From the NCBI GenBank assembly GCA_017633615.1, contig JAGBPB010000096.1:1-32063 (forward strand): 32,063 nt of DNA, read 5' to 3'. Numbering within the stretch: position 1 is the stretch's first letter; each line of letters begins with the position of its first letter. This document shows positions 8,603 to 15,433 of this stretch, one piece after another. The DNA is from Bacteroidaceae bacterium (GTDB taxonomy: Bacteria > Bacteroidota > Bacteroidia > Bacteroidales > Bacteroidaceae). The position numbers and the translations under genes are program-made. The notes below the pieces were generated by a model. It was not told the DNA's origin, made no database searches, and worked only from the letters and a program-made list of their open reading frames with translations.

Positions 8603-10089
8603 AGTTTAAAGTTTTTTATTGCCATTAACCTTAGTTGTTCATTAGTAATAGACGGAATCCCGGTCTTTTCAATTAGGGAGTATTCTTCTTTGTTTTTTCC
8701 TATAACGTACTTGCGTTCCTGTCCGTCAATTACGGCAAGAAGGTGATAGTTCCCCTTATACGCTTGCTCAATCCTGATATTTCTGATAGAATGACCATTG
8801 CTAACAAACTCGGGCCTATCGGTTTCCGTTTTCCATTCACCCCATGCTTTAAGATGCTCAATTATTGTGGTCTCAATACGTCCTATCCACACATCTTTCA
8901 CACCGTTTCTCTTAGCAATGGTCCTAAAAGAAGCTACTGCCGCTACCACCTTGCGTATTATTGATTCCGGAGCATGTATTCCCGTTTCATTGGCGATACA
9001 GATGACATCCTCACGGCTAATGCCCTGTAGCTTACCACCTATCATAAGACAATGTTCCTTATTCGGCAAATAACCACCTGTATCAAAGATGTATGTCATA
9101 TCATAGGCTGGCGAGAGTCTCCACGTACCTTGACGGTTCATGATAAAAGTAAAGTTTTTGTTATGATCATCCGTATTATTGGCAAGTATGTTGAAAACCA
9201 TACGGCGAAACACTTCTTGACAATCCACCTCAGGTAGATGGAGCTTTCGGCATACCATCAGCATTTTTTCATAGCTATCGGCCTCGGGGTATATCGCTGC
9301 CAGTGTCTGTGTATGCAGCTTTCCTGTTTTATCACGATCAAAACGCTTGGTAAGGAAATGATTTACCTCTTCTACTTCAAGCAGACTGGACTCCATCATA
9401 TTAATGCCTGCCGCCAAAGCCATCTCATAATATGTCTGTTCCAACTCGGCCGTAGAGCGTTCCTTATCGCCAAACTTCAACAAATAATACTCAAAGCCCG
9501 GTTCTGTTTCAATCTGGCCGGATCGTATCTCCTTTGTCTGGGGATTCATGGCAATGATTCCCTTTGGCTGGCGTCCACCTGCCGATGTACCCACAGATAT
9601 CAACGACTGCATAGTCAATGATTCATTTGGAAGTATTTTTTCATTCTCACGCTCCATAACAATCTTTTCAGCCAAATCGGCTAGGGCTTTTATATCAATT
9701 CTTTCGTTTATGGAACCTCTTTCTATCTCAGGAACAAACTCCAAGGCTCCCATACCCCGCCGTCCGATAAATGCCAGCTTCTCTAAAGGAGTTACACTTC
9801 TTTCAGACAGTCTATTATCTTTACGCCATTGCTCAAATAGCATATTTCCCCAAGCATCAGGCAATGAATCCGCAATAAAAGGAGGTAGTTTCTGATAAAT
9901 ACGCTCCGTTTCTCCAAATATAGTACGACTGCTCAAAGGATGGTGTATTGAAGCGGTCAACGGCGCAATATCCAGTTTTTCTTTAAGAAACTCCGGGTTG
10001 TATATGAAGTATGACAGATGTCTGACGTCATGCCATGCCAGACGGCCAATTTCCATACCCCACAAAAAAACTTTCAATACTTCACGCAT
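8599..10089 (-). CDS. hipA: HipA-family serine/threonine kinase toxin
   Basis: A 496-residue complete HipA-type kinase. In E. coli, HipA phosphorylates glutamyl-tRNA synthetase and causes growth arrest; the target here is unknown. The N-terminal subdomain (residues 1-120) includes GRRGMGALEF. The Gly-rich segment VGTSAGGRQPKG (166-177) is equivalent to the E. coli loop carrying the autophosphorylated Ser150, here probably Ser169. TKRFDR (247-252), the catalytic loop NNTDDHNKN (304-312) and the metal-binding SPAYDMTY (326-333) are intact, so the kinase should be active. After about residue 420 there is an extra tail of roughly 75 residues compared with the 440-residue E. coli protein. It follows hipB by 6 nt and overlaps the next gene by 4 nt. 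Confidence 0.93.
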   Translation of the reverse strand: MREVLKVFLWGMEIGRLAWHDVRHLSYFIYNPEFLKEKLDIAPLTASIHHPLSSRTIFGETERIYQKLPPFIADSLPDAWGNMLFEQWRKDNRLSERSVTPLEKLAFIGRRGMGALEFVPEIERGSINERIDIKALADLAEKIVMERENEKILPNESLTMQSLISVGTSAGGRQPKGIIAMNPQTKEIRSGQIETEPGFEYYLLKFGDKERSTAELEQTYYEMALAAGINMMESSLLEVEEVNHFLTKRFDRDKTGKLHTQTLAAIYPEADSYEKMLMVCRKLHLPEVDCQEVFRRMVFNILANNTDDHNKNFTFIMNRQGTWRLSPAYDMTYIFDTGGYLPNKEHCLMIGGKLQGISREDVICIANETGIHAPESIIRKVVAAVASFRTIAKRNGVKDVWIGRIETTIIEHLKAWGEWKTETDRPEFVSNGHSIRNIRIEQAYKGNYHLLAVIDGQERKYVIGKNKEEYSLIEKTGIPSITNEQLRLMAIKNFKL

Positions 10090-10095
10090 ACCTGG

Positions 10096-10407
10096 TTATT
10101 TTTTATGTCTGACACGTTGTATCTTTTTGTTCTTTTCTTTGTACAAATACGGTGATTCGGGTTGCTCGGGCATGAGCGAATCCAAATCATTGATACAACC
10201 CACCGTTTTCAATAGCAACAGAAATGTACCAAGAGAAATATTCCCGACAGTTCCATTCTCAAAACGATGAATTGTCAGAATTGAAATACCTGCCATTTCA
10301 GCGACCTCCTTCTGAGTCAAATTAGCTCTCAACCTATATTCTTTGAATCTGAGCCCCAACATCCTTACAAGTTCAGGCGCTGAGTATTCATAGTAATCAT
10401 CAATCAT
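10096..10407 (-). CDS. hipB: HipB-like XRE-family antitoxin
   Basis: A 103-residue DNA-binding protein. Residues about 18-72 form a Cro/C1-type HTH (LRFKEYRLRANLTQKEVAEM, then AGISILTIHRFENGT, then TFLLLLKTVGCI). The C-terminal 25 residues are disordered and basic (KEKNKKIQRVRHKK). By analogy with HipB it should bind HipA and repress the operon by binding inverted repeats; three AT-rich dyads lie just upstream. The gene begins the operon and the hipA start follows 6 nt after its stop. The start ATG is complementary to 10405-10407. The family assignment is firm and the antitoxin role follows from the context. Confidence 0.9.
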   Translation of the reverse strand: MIDDYYEYSAPELVRMLGLRFKEYRLRANLTQKEVAEMAGISILTIHRFENGTVGNISLGTFLLLLKTVGCINDLDSLMPEQPESPYLYKEKNKKIQRVRHKK

Positions 10408-10426
10408 TTTACATTAACATTATGAT

Positions 10427-10442
10427 AATATAAGCTTATATT
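10427..10442. promoter_or_regulatory. 16-nt perfect palindrome in the hipB leader, candidate operator O2
   Basis: AATATAAGCTTATATT is a perfect palindrome centred 27 nt upstream of the hipB start codon. Its half-site AATATAAG resembles the O1 half-site AATATGAT. A third, imperfect dyad (ATATTCGTATAT, 10459-10470) lies between them. Confidence 0.45.
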
Positions 10443-10479
10443 TATGCTATTAAATAACATATTCGTATATTTATATATG

Positions 10480-10511
10480 CAAAAATAAATCATATTCCTT
10501 ATAATTCCAAA
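10480..10511 (-). promoter_or_regulatory. hipBA operon promoter (-33 and -7 boxes)
   Basis: On the minus strand TTTG (10508-10511) is followed after exactly 20 nt by TATTTTTG (10480-10487). This matches the Bacteroidota -33 TTTG / -7 TAnnTTTG arrangement. Transcription would start near 10473 and leave a leader of about 65 nt before the hipB ATG. Confidence 0.7.
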
Positions 10512-10520
10512 TAATATGAT
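10489..10520. promoter_or_regulatory. Candidate HipB operator O1 straddling the -33 box
   Basis: An inverted repeat with perfect 8-nt arms, ATCATATT (10489-10496) and AATATGAT (10513-10520), encloses the -33 box and abuts the -7 box of the hipB promoter. Binding here would block RNA polymerase. The region is AT-rich, so chance is a real alternative. Confidence 0.45.
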
Positions 10521-10561
10521 AAATATGTAATTCAACACCTGTTGTTTAGCCTATAAACTAC

Positions 10562-10569
10562 TATTTTTG
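10562..10569 (+). promoter_or_regulatory. Candidate -7 box for mazG
   Basis: TATTTTTG matches TAnnTTTG and ends 25 nt before the mazG ATG. A TTG at 10542-10544 lies 17 nt upstream, so the -33 element is weak. The promoter is divergent from that of hipB. Confidence 0.55.
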
Positions 10570-10594
10570 CAGAACAAAACAAGCACCATATCAC

Positions 10595-11407
10595 ATGCAC
10601 ACAAAAGAAGAGAAAATGCAAGCATTCGGCCGCCTGCTTGACATAATGGATGAACTCAGGGAGAAATGCCCTTGGGACAGCGTCCAGACCAATGACTCAC
10701 TGCGCCAGAATACCATCGAGGAGGTTTATGAGCTCTGCGATGCCATAATGAAGGACAACAAGGCCGATATATGCAAGGAGTTGGGTGATGTCCTGCTGCA
10801 CGTGGTGTTCTACGCCAAGATAGGCAGCGAGACCGGTGATTATGATATCAAGGACGTTTGTGACAAGCTCTGCGACAAGCTCATTTACCGTCATCCGCAT
10901 ATTTACGGCACTACCAATGTGAACGGCGCAGAACAGGTGCTCCAAAACTGGGAGCAGCTCAAGCTAAAAGAGAAGGGCGGCAACAAACGTGTGCTAGCCG
11001 GTGTGCCCGATGCACTACCCTCAACCATCAAGGCTTTCCGCATTCAGGAGAAAGCTGCCCATGTAGGCTTTGACTGGGAGACAGCCGAACAGGCTCTTGC
11101 AAAAGTCCGCGAGGAATACTCTGAACTGAACGATGAAATTACGGCCGGCAACAAAGATAAAGCCGAAAGCGAACTTGGAGATCTCCTCTTTGCCATCATC
11201 AACGTAGCACGCCTCTACAAGATACACCCCGATGATGCCCTGGAGCGCACCAACAAAAAGTTCATACGCCGCTTCAACTATGTTGAGGAGGCTGCCATCA
11301 ACCAGGGATGCCAGCTCAAAGACATGACCCTTGAGGAGATGGATTCGCTATGGAATGAGGCGAAATCAAAAGAGACAAATGGGGACTGTCCCCTTTTGCA
11401 CAACTAA
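10595..11407 (+). CDS. mazG: Nucleoside triphosphate pyrophosphohydrolase MazG
   Basis: A 270-residue all-alpha NTP pyrophosphohydrolase that hydrolyses (d)NTPs to NMP and pyrophosphate, a house-cleaning enzyme of the cytoplasm. Two tandem MazG domains are visible. The first has the metal-binding signature EEVYE (42-46) with ELGD (62-65), preceded by CPWDSVQT. The second has REEYSELNDE followed by ESELGDLLFA. The usual end of the family is near MTLEEMDSLWNEAK. Here the last dozen residues (ETNGDCPLLHN) are translated from a REP-like repeat that overlaps the stop codon. The gene is transcribed divergently from hipB and converges on the GH30 gene. Confidence 0.93.
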   Translation: MHTKEEKMQAFGRLLDIMDELREKCPWDSVQTNDSLRQNTIEEVYELCDAIMKDNKADICKELGDVLLHVVFYAKIGSETGDYDIKDVCDKLCDKLIYRHPHIYGTTNVNGAEQVLQNWEQLKLKEKGGNKRVLAGVPDALPSTIKAFRIQEKAAHVGFDWETAEQALAKVREEYSELNDEITAGNKDKAESELGDLLFAIINVARLYKIHPDDALERTNKKFIRRFNYVEEAAINQGCQLKDMTLEEMDSLWNEAKSKETNGDCPLLHN

Positions 11408-11443
11408 AGCGTGACAAAAGGGGACTGTCCCCAATTGTCTCTT
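11370..11443. repeat. Head-to-head pair of REP-like repeats, probable bidirectional terminator
   Basis: Two 29-nt arms, 11370-11398 and 11415-11443, are inverted with only two mismatches and a 16-nt spacer. Each arm has a near-palindromic core GGGGACTGTCCCC. The left arm forms the last codons of mazG, and the right arm ends 2 nt before the stop codon of the convergent GH30 gene. A long hairpin in either transcript could terminate both genes. GGGGACwGTCCCC-type repeats occur as dispersed elements in many bacterial genomes, which I recall but could not check here. No transposase is in the window. Confidence 0.8.
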
Positions 11444-11445
11444 GC

Positions 11446-12954
11446 TTACTTTGTGCGTACTAGGAAGGTTGTGACTGAGTTGGGAGTTAAGACAACTTCC
11501 AACTTTTTTTCCTTAATCTTACCCAAATCTGTTTCTGACCAATGCTCACCGCCGGCAAACTGTCCGGCGGTTCTTATTTGACGCACCTTGCCTTTTACCT
11601 TAAAGTCTGACAGGTCAATACTCATTTCCTTATCCTGGGCAGTAGTGTTAGTGCAGACTATGGTCAGTTGTTTGTGCTTGCGGTCTACGGCAGCAAGGGC
11701 TTTGCAGCCGGAGCGGCGGTCTGTCGGACAGAGAATAAGAGTGGAACCGGGACGGATGTAGCGACTGAACTGACCCAGTGCGTAGTACTTCTGGGTTAGC
11801 AGGATTTCGCCGGTATCGTGGTTGGCGCAGGCTGTGCCCCAGTAGCCTCCGGCGGTGCGCAATGGGCCTCCGTCACGACGTCCTTGATAGCCGTCCTTGC
11901 TGATATGGGTGTCAATTACCTGCCAGAGCACCCAGGCTGAGGGTTCCAGCGCCTCTATGTCAGATATTATCTTGTCGGCGAGCCACAGACCGGCAGCCAT
12001 TTCACTTGCGTTCTGGCCAGCTGTACCGTTGCCGTCAACCTCACTCATCCAGAGGTTTATCTTCTCATCCTTGGCCAACTGTCCCATCTCGCGGATGCTG
12101 TTGGTGCCGTAGGTGTGGACGCTTATACGGTTTATTGCGGCACGGGCATCAGGGGTTAAGGTCTTGATTTCCTCTATCTGTTTGCCGGGATTGGTCTCAT
12201 CGCTGGTAGTCAGAACAACATCATTCAAATTGTAGCGTTCAAGCGCCTCTTTGGTCAGAACCAAAAGCTTTGACTGGGCCTCACCTGCATCAATGTGACA
12301 GCCCTCCTGCTTGTAGTTCATGGCAGGCCAGTAGTTTGTATTGGGCTCATTCATGGGCGATATGCTGCGGACCTTGAGCTTCATCTCACGGGTCATGTAG
12401 TTTGCCACATGGGCCATGTACTCGGCAAAGTCATCATATTCATCGTCGCGGATGTTGTTCTCCTCAGCCTTGAAGTTACCGGTTGAACAGCCGCTGTTGG
12501 TCATGAAATATGGCGGTGAATTGCTAAATATCTCCAGGTAGGCATCCTGACCGGCAGCTTTCATTGCAGCTTTGACCACATTCAGTTGGCGAGTATCGGC
12601 ATCATAATCATAAACACGTTCACCGGTTGAAGGGTCAATTATCATCCAGCCCGGAACATCGCTGTCTGTGCGGGTAATATGATGATGTGCAGGATCATCG
12701 CCTCCGCCCACATTGTAGCGCATTATGTTCAAGCCAAGACCCTGCTTTGCACTAAAGAACAACTCCGCAGACTTGGCGGTAAGGGTTTCATTATAGCCCA
12801 GACGGTTAGCCCACCAGCAGAGACTGGTACCCCACCCTTCCCAATATCCTCCATTGGTCCGGATGGCATTGTCCATAGAGACTTTAACAACTGTACTCTG
12901 AGCATGGCACACCAACCCGGCTGCCAAAAACAAAACAAATGCGAATCTTCTCAT
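11446..12954 (-). CDS. Secreted glycoside hydrolase family 30 (possible endo-beta-1,6-galactanase)
   Basis: A 502-residue exported retaining glycosidase of clan GH-A. The signal peptide is MRRFAFVLFLAAGLVCHAQS. A (beta/alpha)8 barrel fills residues about 25-395 and opens with GGYWEGWGTSLCWWANRLGY, a motif close to the GH30_5 galactanase type. The acid/base Glu is in SPMNEPNT (Glu203) and the nucleophile Glu in LWMSEVDG (Glu305), about 100 residues apart as expected. The C-terminal beta-sandwich typical of GH30 covers about 400-502. Substrate specificity within GH30 is uncertain; 1,6-galactan side chains are the best guess. No SusC/D pair is adjacent. It lies downstream of a strong terminator for the neighbouring beta-barrel gene, so it is probably transcribed from its own promoter. 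Confidence 0.88.
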   Translation of the reverse strand: MRRFAFVLFLAAGLVCHAQSTVVKVSMDNAIRTNGGYWEGWGTSLCWWANRLGYNETLTAKSAELFFSAKQGLGLNIMRYNVGGGDDPAHHHITRTDSDVPGWMIIDPSTGERVYDYDADTRQLNVVKAAMKAAGQDAYLEIFSNSPPYFMTNSGCSTGNFKAEENNIRDDEYDDFAEYMAHVANYMTREMKLKVRSISPMNEPNTNYWPAMNYKQEGCHIDAGEAQSKLLVLTKEALERYNLNDVVLTTSDETNPGKQIEEIKTLTPDARAAINRISVHTYGTNSIREMGQLAKDEKINLWMSEVDGNGTAGQNASEMAAGLWLADKIISDIEALEPSAWVLWQVIDTHISKDGYQGRRDGGPLRTAGGYWGTACANHDTGEILLTQKYYALGQFSRYIRPGSTLILCPTDRRSGCKALAAVDRKHKQLTIVCTNTTAQDKEMSIDLSDFKVKGKVRQIRTAGQFAGGEHWSETDLGKIKEKKLEVVLTPNSVTTFLVRTK

Positions 12955-12967
12955 AACACCGCGAAGA

Positions 12968-12996
12968 TAAAAAAAGGGGCGGATATTTCCACCCCT
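12968..12996 (-). terminator. Rho-independent terminator of the beta-barrel gene
   Basis: On the minus strand a 9-bp stem (AGGGGTGGA with TCCGCCCCT, one G-U pair) with loop AATA is followed by a run of seven T. It lies between the beta-barrel gene and the GH30 gene. Confidence 0.85.
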
Positions 12997-13016
12997 CTAT
13001 ATCAAAGAAACCTTTT

Positions 13017-13508
13017 TCAGAATTTGTAGGATATACCCAGACGCAGTCCTGAGAAATAATATGAATAACCTACTTCTGCAAATGCGGCCAGATTATCGGC
13101 AAAGAAATAACGGCAACCCACAAAATCATTGTACATGAGGAATGTATCGTTGGCCTTATATTCACCATTCTTGTAATTCCATGAACCAAAGCCAACTCCA
13201 ACAGTAGCATGAACCTCAAATTCCGGGGTGATATTCAAGCCGTATGTTGCACGGGGAGTAATACCGAATGCCTTCTCATGGCTTTGAGGAATACTGAAAT
13301 CAACTTCACCACCAACAGTAAAATGGCCTTTCCACCAACTGTCTACCAGCACATAATCAACTGACAAATCAGCGCCGGTATAACTCAGACCAACATTAGC
13401 ATTTGCGACCATAGTGCCTTTTGACCACTGGGGAGCGAGTTCAGCTGATGCGCTGTAAGAAACCATTGCCAGAGCGGCAATTGCAATTAACTTACCAAAT
13501 CCTTTCAT
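13017..13508 (-). CDS. Small outer-membrane beta-barrel protein
   Basis: A 163-residue exported protein. The signal peptide MKGFGKLIAIAALAMVSYSASA is followed by alternating amphipathic beta strands (VNANVGLSYTGADLSVDYVL, EFEVHATVGVGFGSW, LAAFAEVGYSYYFSGLRLGI) and it ends with an aromatic residue (SYKF), the usual outer-membrane insertion signal. Size and pattern suggest an eight-stranded barrel of the OmpW/opacity type. Its ligand or role is unknown. It has its own TAnnTTTG box and a terminator, so it is a single-gene unit. Confidence 0.8.
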   Translation of the reverse strand: MKGFGKLIAIAALAMVSYSASAELAPQWSKGTMVANANVGLSYTGADLSVDYVLVDSWWKGHFTVGGEVDFSIPQSHEKAFGITPRATYGLNITPEFEVHATVGVGFGSWNYKNGEYKANDTFLMYNDFVGCRYFFADNLAAFAEVGYSYYFSGLRLGISYKF

Positions 13509-13536
13509 AAAATAATTTGTTTAATAAATAATGGTA

Positions 13537-13544
13537 CAAAGATA
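13537..13544 (-). promoter_or_regulatory. Candidate -7 box for the beta-barrel gene
   Basis: The minus strand reads TATCTTTG, matching TAnnTTTG, 28 nt upstream of the start codon. No good -33 element is visible. Confidence 0.55.
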
Positions 13545-13579
13545 ACCATTCTTTATCACAACATCCTTAAAACAACTTT

Positions 13580-15430
13580 TTATTTTGAAATTAGAATCTC
13601 CATCTGACAGTGTGAACAGTCAAAACGGAGAGCAAAACGGCGGCCATCAGAAGATTGCAGATAGATCGGTTCTTTGATCTGAGTATTTTTAGATGCATTG
13701 CCCCGCTTGGTGCAGAGGCCCAATGCGTATTTTATGCAGTGACGGCAGAACATTATTGTTGCACTGTCCGGTTGCGTCTTTTCAAAAGCATCATCAATAT
13801 GGGTTACACCATGGTCATGATAGAATGTTCCGGCCTCAGCATTCATTACATTACCCAGATATGTAAGGCTTGCTGCAGGATACTTTGCATATGCATTCCT
13901 CACCACACCCGGATCAGGCCTGACATATGATTCCAAGCGTATTCTTTCCAACTTCTCCACAGCGCTGCGACGCATTTCAGAAAGCAAAGACGATGGAATA
14001 AAACGTTCACCGTTCAGTCTGACATCAACACCCGTGGCCTCGAAACCTGTATTGCCAAGTTTGGAGAGTTGGGTCTTTATGTTTGCCTCCTGCGGAGTAC
14101 GGGCATCCTCTTTTTTCCACTCCACCTCATATGTAGCAGTCTGGCCGTCCTCATCAGTAAAGCAGGTTTTATAACCCTGCTCAGTCTCTTCAAACAGGAT
14201 GCTTACGCCAATCTTCCTTGAGGCCGATTCCTTGGATAGAATCTTTTCAAATTCCTGGTCAAAGTTGCGATACACATCAGTTCCTGATTTGACCGCAGGC
14301 ATATCGCCTCCCTCAAGAAAAAGAAATATACGCCCGCCGTCCACACGGTTCACACGATAACCTTCAAGCTCACCTTCACGGTTAAAGAAACAGAGTCCGT
14401 CACCGTTATGAAAAGCCTTGAAGCCGGACACGGTAAGCCATCCTCGACCCACTTCCTTGACCGTTCCAATCTTCTCTCCAATTGATTTTGGGGTATTGAA
14501 TGAGTATATATCATCAGTACGGCCATGCAGGAAATAATCCGTGAATCCGCGATTGAAACTACGGTTTACATCAGGAGTGAAAGACGGTATGCTCCGCCCT
14601 GATGATGCCCTTAACAGATCCGGTCTGTGTTTCAGAACAGACTCTATTGCCTGATTGTATGCAGCAGTTACGTTCTTTACGTACGATACATCCTTAAGAC
14701 GGCCTTCAATCTTGAATGAGCATACACCCGCATCTGTCAATTCTTCAAGATATGGCATGCGGTTCATATCGCGGAGTGAGAGCAGATGCTTGCCTTTTAT
14801 TATGACATTGTCATCGGCATCAACAAGGTCAAATTTGAGACGGCAGAACTGGGCACACTCGCCACGGTTGGCACTGCGGCCAAAACAGTATTGTGATGCA
14901 TAACACTGACCGCTGTAACTTACGCACAGGGCTCCGTGCACAAAGCACTCCAGCTCCACGTCAGGGCAGGCCCCGTGGATATCTGTTATTTCTGCAAGTG
15001 ACAGCTCACGCGCCAGTACCACGCGTGTAAAGCCGCAATCTGCAAGGAAACGCACCTTATCTGCACTACGCACATCACACTGGGTGCTGGCATGCAGTGC
15101 TATGGGAGGCAATTTCATGCGCAGAACCGCCATGTCCTGAACAAGCAGCGCATCGGCTCCGGCCTCATATAGTTGCCATATCAGTTTCTCGGCATCAGCC
15201 AGTTCTGAATCCTTAAGGATGGTGTTTACCGTGACATAGACTTTAGCTCCATAGAAATGGGCAAAGCGGGCAAGTTCAGCAATATCAGCCACACTGTTAC
15301 CGGCAGCCTGACGCGCGCCGAAACGGCCGGCGCCGATATACACGGCATCAGCACCATGCTTTATTGCCTCAATCCCGCACTCCAGATTCTTGGCGGGTGA
15401 AAGCAGTTCTATGGTCCTACCCTCTTTCAT
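13580..15430 (-). CDS. U32-family protein, RlhA-like (probable rRNA hydroxylation enzyme)
   Basis: A 616-residue cytoplasmic protein of the U32 peptidase family. Characterised long members such as E. coli RlhA (YdcP) hydroxylate a cytidine in 23S rRNA, and shorter ones (TrhP) act on tRNA wobble uridine. The barrel opens with ELLSPAKNLECGIEAIKHGA and DAVYIGAG. The conserved cysteines for an iron-sulfur cluster are in GALCVSYSGQCYAS (Cys169, Cys176) and GECAQFC (Cys192, Cys196), with RSANRG between them. The length and the middle region fit members with the DUF3656 insert, which favours RlhA. Further Cys pairs occur near the end (FCRHCIKYALGLC and FDCSHC). It is the last gene of a five-gene operon, 3 nt after the M13 peptidase. 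Confidence 0.85.
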   Translation of the reverse strand: MKEGRTIELLSPAKNLECGIEAIKHGADAVYIGAGRFGARQAAGNSVADIAELARFAHFYGAKVYVTVNTILKDSELADAEKLIWQLYEAGADALLVQDMAVLRMKLPPIALHASTQCDVRSADKVRFLADCGFTRVVLARELSLAEITDIHGACPDVELECFVHGALCVSYSGQCYASQYCFGRSANRGECAQFCRLKFDLVDADDNVIIKGKHLLSLRDMNRMPYLEELTDAGVCSFKIEGRLKDVSYVKNVTAAYNQAIESVLKHRPDLLRASSGRSIPSFTPDVNRSFNRGFTDYFLHGRTDDIYSFNTPKSIGEKIGTVKEVGRGWLTVSGFKAFHNGDGLCFFNREGELEGYRVNRVDGGRIFLFLEGGDMPAVKSGTDVYRNFDQEFEKILSKESASRKIGVSILFEETEQGYKTCFTDEDGQTATYEVEWKKEDARTPQEANIKTQLSKLGNTGFEATGVDVRLNGERFIPSSLLSEMRRSAVEKLERIRLESYVRPDPGVVRNAYAKYPAASLTYLGNVMNAEAGTFYHDHGVTHIDDAFEKTQPDSATIMFCRHCIKYALGLCTKRGNASKNTQIKEPIYLQSSDGRRFALRFDCSHCQMEILISK

Positions 15431-15433
15431 GAT

